From contig DTYK01000276.1 in assembly GCA_012961925.1 (NCBI GenBank), positions 1 to 14,675 of the forward strand: a stretch of DNA of 14,675 nt, read 5' to 3'. Shown piece after piece: positions 13,380 to 14,675 of this stretch (position 1 is its first letter; the number at the start of each line of letters is the position of its first letter). Made by a program: the position numbers and the translations under genes. The DNA comes from Candidatus Latescibacterota bacterium. GTDB lineage: Bacteria > Latescibacterota > MVCY01 > DTYK01. The notes below the pieces were generated by a model, which was not told the origin of the DNA, ran no database searches, and worked only from the letters and a program-made list of their open reading frames with translations.

Positions 13380-14675
13380 ATGGCGATGTGGAACCCAGAG
13401 ATGGAGACACTGCCCAGGGAGGAACTGGAACAGATCCAGATAGAACGGCTTCAGTCGACATTGAACCGGGCTTACAAAAACGTCCCTTTCTACCATCGAC
13501 TTTTCAAGGAACACGGTGTTGTGCCTGAAAAGATCGGGTCGATCGAGGATCTGGCAAGGGTTCCTTTCACCACAAAGGAGAATCTCAGGGATAATTATCC
13601 TTACGGTATGTTTGCCGTACCCTTGCGGGAGATTGTCCGTATCCACTCCTCCTCTGGCACCACGGGTAAGCCGATCGTGGTGGGTTATTCGGCGAATGAT
13701 ATAAGACATTGGGGTGAGGTTGTTGCCCGGATAATGACCGCAGGCGGCGTCACAAAGGATGACGTGATTCAGATCGCCTTCGACTATGGACTATTCACCG
13801 GCGGTTTCGGCCTGCATTACGGTGCTGAGACGATCGGGGCAACGGTTATCCCTGCCTCCAGTGGGAACACAAGGCGGCAGATTATGATAATGAGAGACTA
13901 CCGCACCACAGGCCTGGTCTGTACCCCCAGCTATGCCCTTTACCTGGCCGAGACGATGGAGGAGATGGGGGTTGATCCGAGGGATCTTGCCTTACGGGTA
14001 GGACTGTTCGGGGCCGAGCCCTGGTCGGAGAGTATAAGAAGCGAGATAGAGAAACGGCTTCATATCAGTGCCACTGATAACTACGGGCTTAGCGAAGTGA
14101 TGGGGCCGGGTGTGGCAGGGGAATGTCAGGAAAAAAACGGGCTCCATGTAGCAGAGGATCACTTCATCGTCGAGATAATCGATCCTGAAACGGGGGTTGT
14201 CCTGCCCGAAGGGAGCAGAGGCGAGCTTGTCATCACAACGCTTACCAAAGAGGCACTTCCAATGATAAGGTACCGGACCAGGGATATAACGAGTCTTTCC
14301 CGGGAACCCTGTAAGTGCGGGCGCACGACAGCAAGGATGGAGCGTGTTAGCGGCAGAACCGACGATATGCTGATAATACGCGGCGTTAACGTCTTTCCTT
14401 CCCAGATAGAGAGCGTATTGATGGAGATTGAGGGGACAGAACCGCATTACCAGATAATTGTGGATCGTAAGAAGGGGCTTGACCAGTTAGAGATATGGGT
14501 CGAGGTGTCCGAGAGCATCTTTTTCGATGAGATGAGGATACTCCATCGTTTCGAAGAGGAAATAAAGGAGAAGATAGAGACCGCCATCGGGCTGTCTGCC
14601 CGGATAAAACTCGTCGAGCCAAAAACCCTGGAAAGGACGGCAGGTAAAGCTAAAAGGGTTGTGGACAGGAGGAAA
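13380..14675 (+). CDS. paaK: Phenylacetate-CoA ligase (AMP-forming), copy 2, 3'-truncated by window edge
   Basis: A second ANL-superfamily aryl-acetate ligase, open for 432 codons to the end of the window. Copy 1 has 433 residues, so only the last few codons should be missing. Motifs in order: SSGTTGKP (91-98), YGLSE (235-239), YRTRD (298-302), PCKCGR (310-315), RGVNVFPSQIE, and AGKAKRV with the probable catalytic lysine (about Lys423). The start ATG 13380 has GGAGG about five bases upstream and lies 29 bases after livF, so it is probably co-transcribed with the importer. It is clearly a paralogue of the ligase at 4660: the two align along their whole length with few gaps but differ at many positions, including Arg versus Gly in the YRT[R/G]D motif and the spacing of the two cysteines (CKC versus CKGC). 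Different acid preferences are likely but cannot be read directly. Confidence 0.93.
   Translation, partial: MAMWNPEMETLPREELEQIQIERLQSTLNRAYKNVPFYHRLFKEHGVVPEKIGSIEDLARVPFTTKENLRDNYPYGMFAVPLREIVRIHSSSGTTGKPIVVGYSANDIRHWGEVVARIMTAGGVTKDDVIQIAFDYGLFTGGFGLHYGAETIGATVIPASSGNTRRQIMIMRDYRTTGLVCTPSYALYLAETMEEMGVDPRDLALRVGLFGAEPWSESIRSEIEKRLHISATDNYGLSEVMGPGVAGECQEKNGLHVAEDHFIVEIIDPETGVVLPEGSRGELVITTLTKEALPMIRYRTRDITSLSREPCKCGRTTARMERVSGRTDDMLIIRGVNVFPSQIESVLMEIEGTEPHYQIIVDRKKGLDQLEIWVEVSESIFFDEMRILHRFEEEIKEKIETAIGLSARIKLVEPKTLERTAGKAKRVVDRRK

Noticed and set aside
1..14675. Mobile elements, CRISPR arrays, tRNA or rRNA genes.
   Set aside because: No transposase or integrase frame, no long terminal inverted repeats, no regularly spaced repeats and no tRNA- or rRNA-like segments were seen on reading the sequence.

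Overview
The window looks like a catabolic and transport region from an anaerobic, two-membraned (diderm) bacterium with moderate, roughly balanced GC. Anaerobic life is suggested by a ferredoxin-dependent indolepyruvate oxidoreductase (IorAB) and a corrinoid methyl-carrier protein. An outer membrane is suggested by a secreted beta-barrel-like protein ending in phenylalanine. The style of the barrel protein and of the DUF4380-like secreted protein is reminiscent of uncultured FCB-type or deltaproteobacterial lineages, but no gene here fixes the taxon. All supported genes lie on the + strand.

Layout. (1) 2-472: the 3' part of a corrinoid protein, the end of an upstream unit. It is followed by a 227-base gap holding a possible 27-codon membrane microORF and a hairpin plus T-run terminator. 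(2) 700-2022: an exported DUF4380-like protein whose start lies only a few bases after that terminator. (3) 2182-7243: iorA, iorB, a phenylacetate-CoA ligase (PaaK), an amidohydrolase and a tandem ACT-domain protein, closely packed and probably one operon. (4) 7427-8575: a putative outer-membrane barrel behind a 183-base leader that carries an unusually strong, unassigned Shine-Dalgarno sequence. (5) 8681-13350: a complete LivKHMGF-type ABC importer, with a perfect hairpin before livK and a terminator-like hairpin between livK and livH. (6) 13380 to the right edge: a second, paralogous PaaK, nearly complete.

How it may work together (inference). The barrel and the Liv-type importer would bring in hydrophobic or aromatic amino acids or aryl acids. 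A transaminase outside the window would give 2-oxoacids, and IorAB would decarboxylate these oxidatively to aryl-acetyl-CoA with reduction of ferredoxin. The two PaaK enzymes would interconvert aryl-acetates and their CoA esters. The tandem ACT protein is a plausible amino-acid sensor, and the amidohydrolase may process a side substrate. I see no mobile element, CRISPR array, tRNA or rRNA. The least conventional signals are in the intergenic regions: hairpins next to start codons, candidate microORFs, and a short Leu/Val/Phe-rich ORF just before livM.
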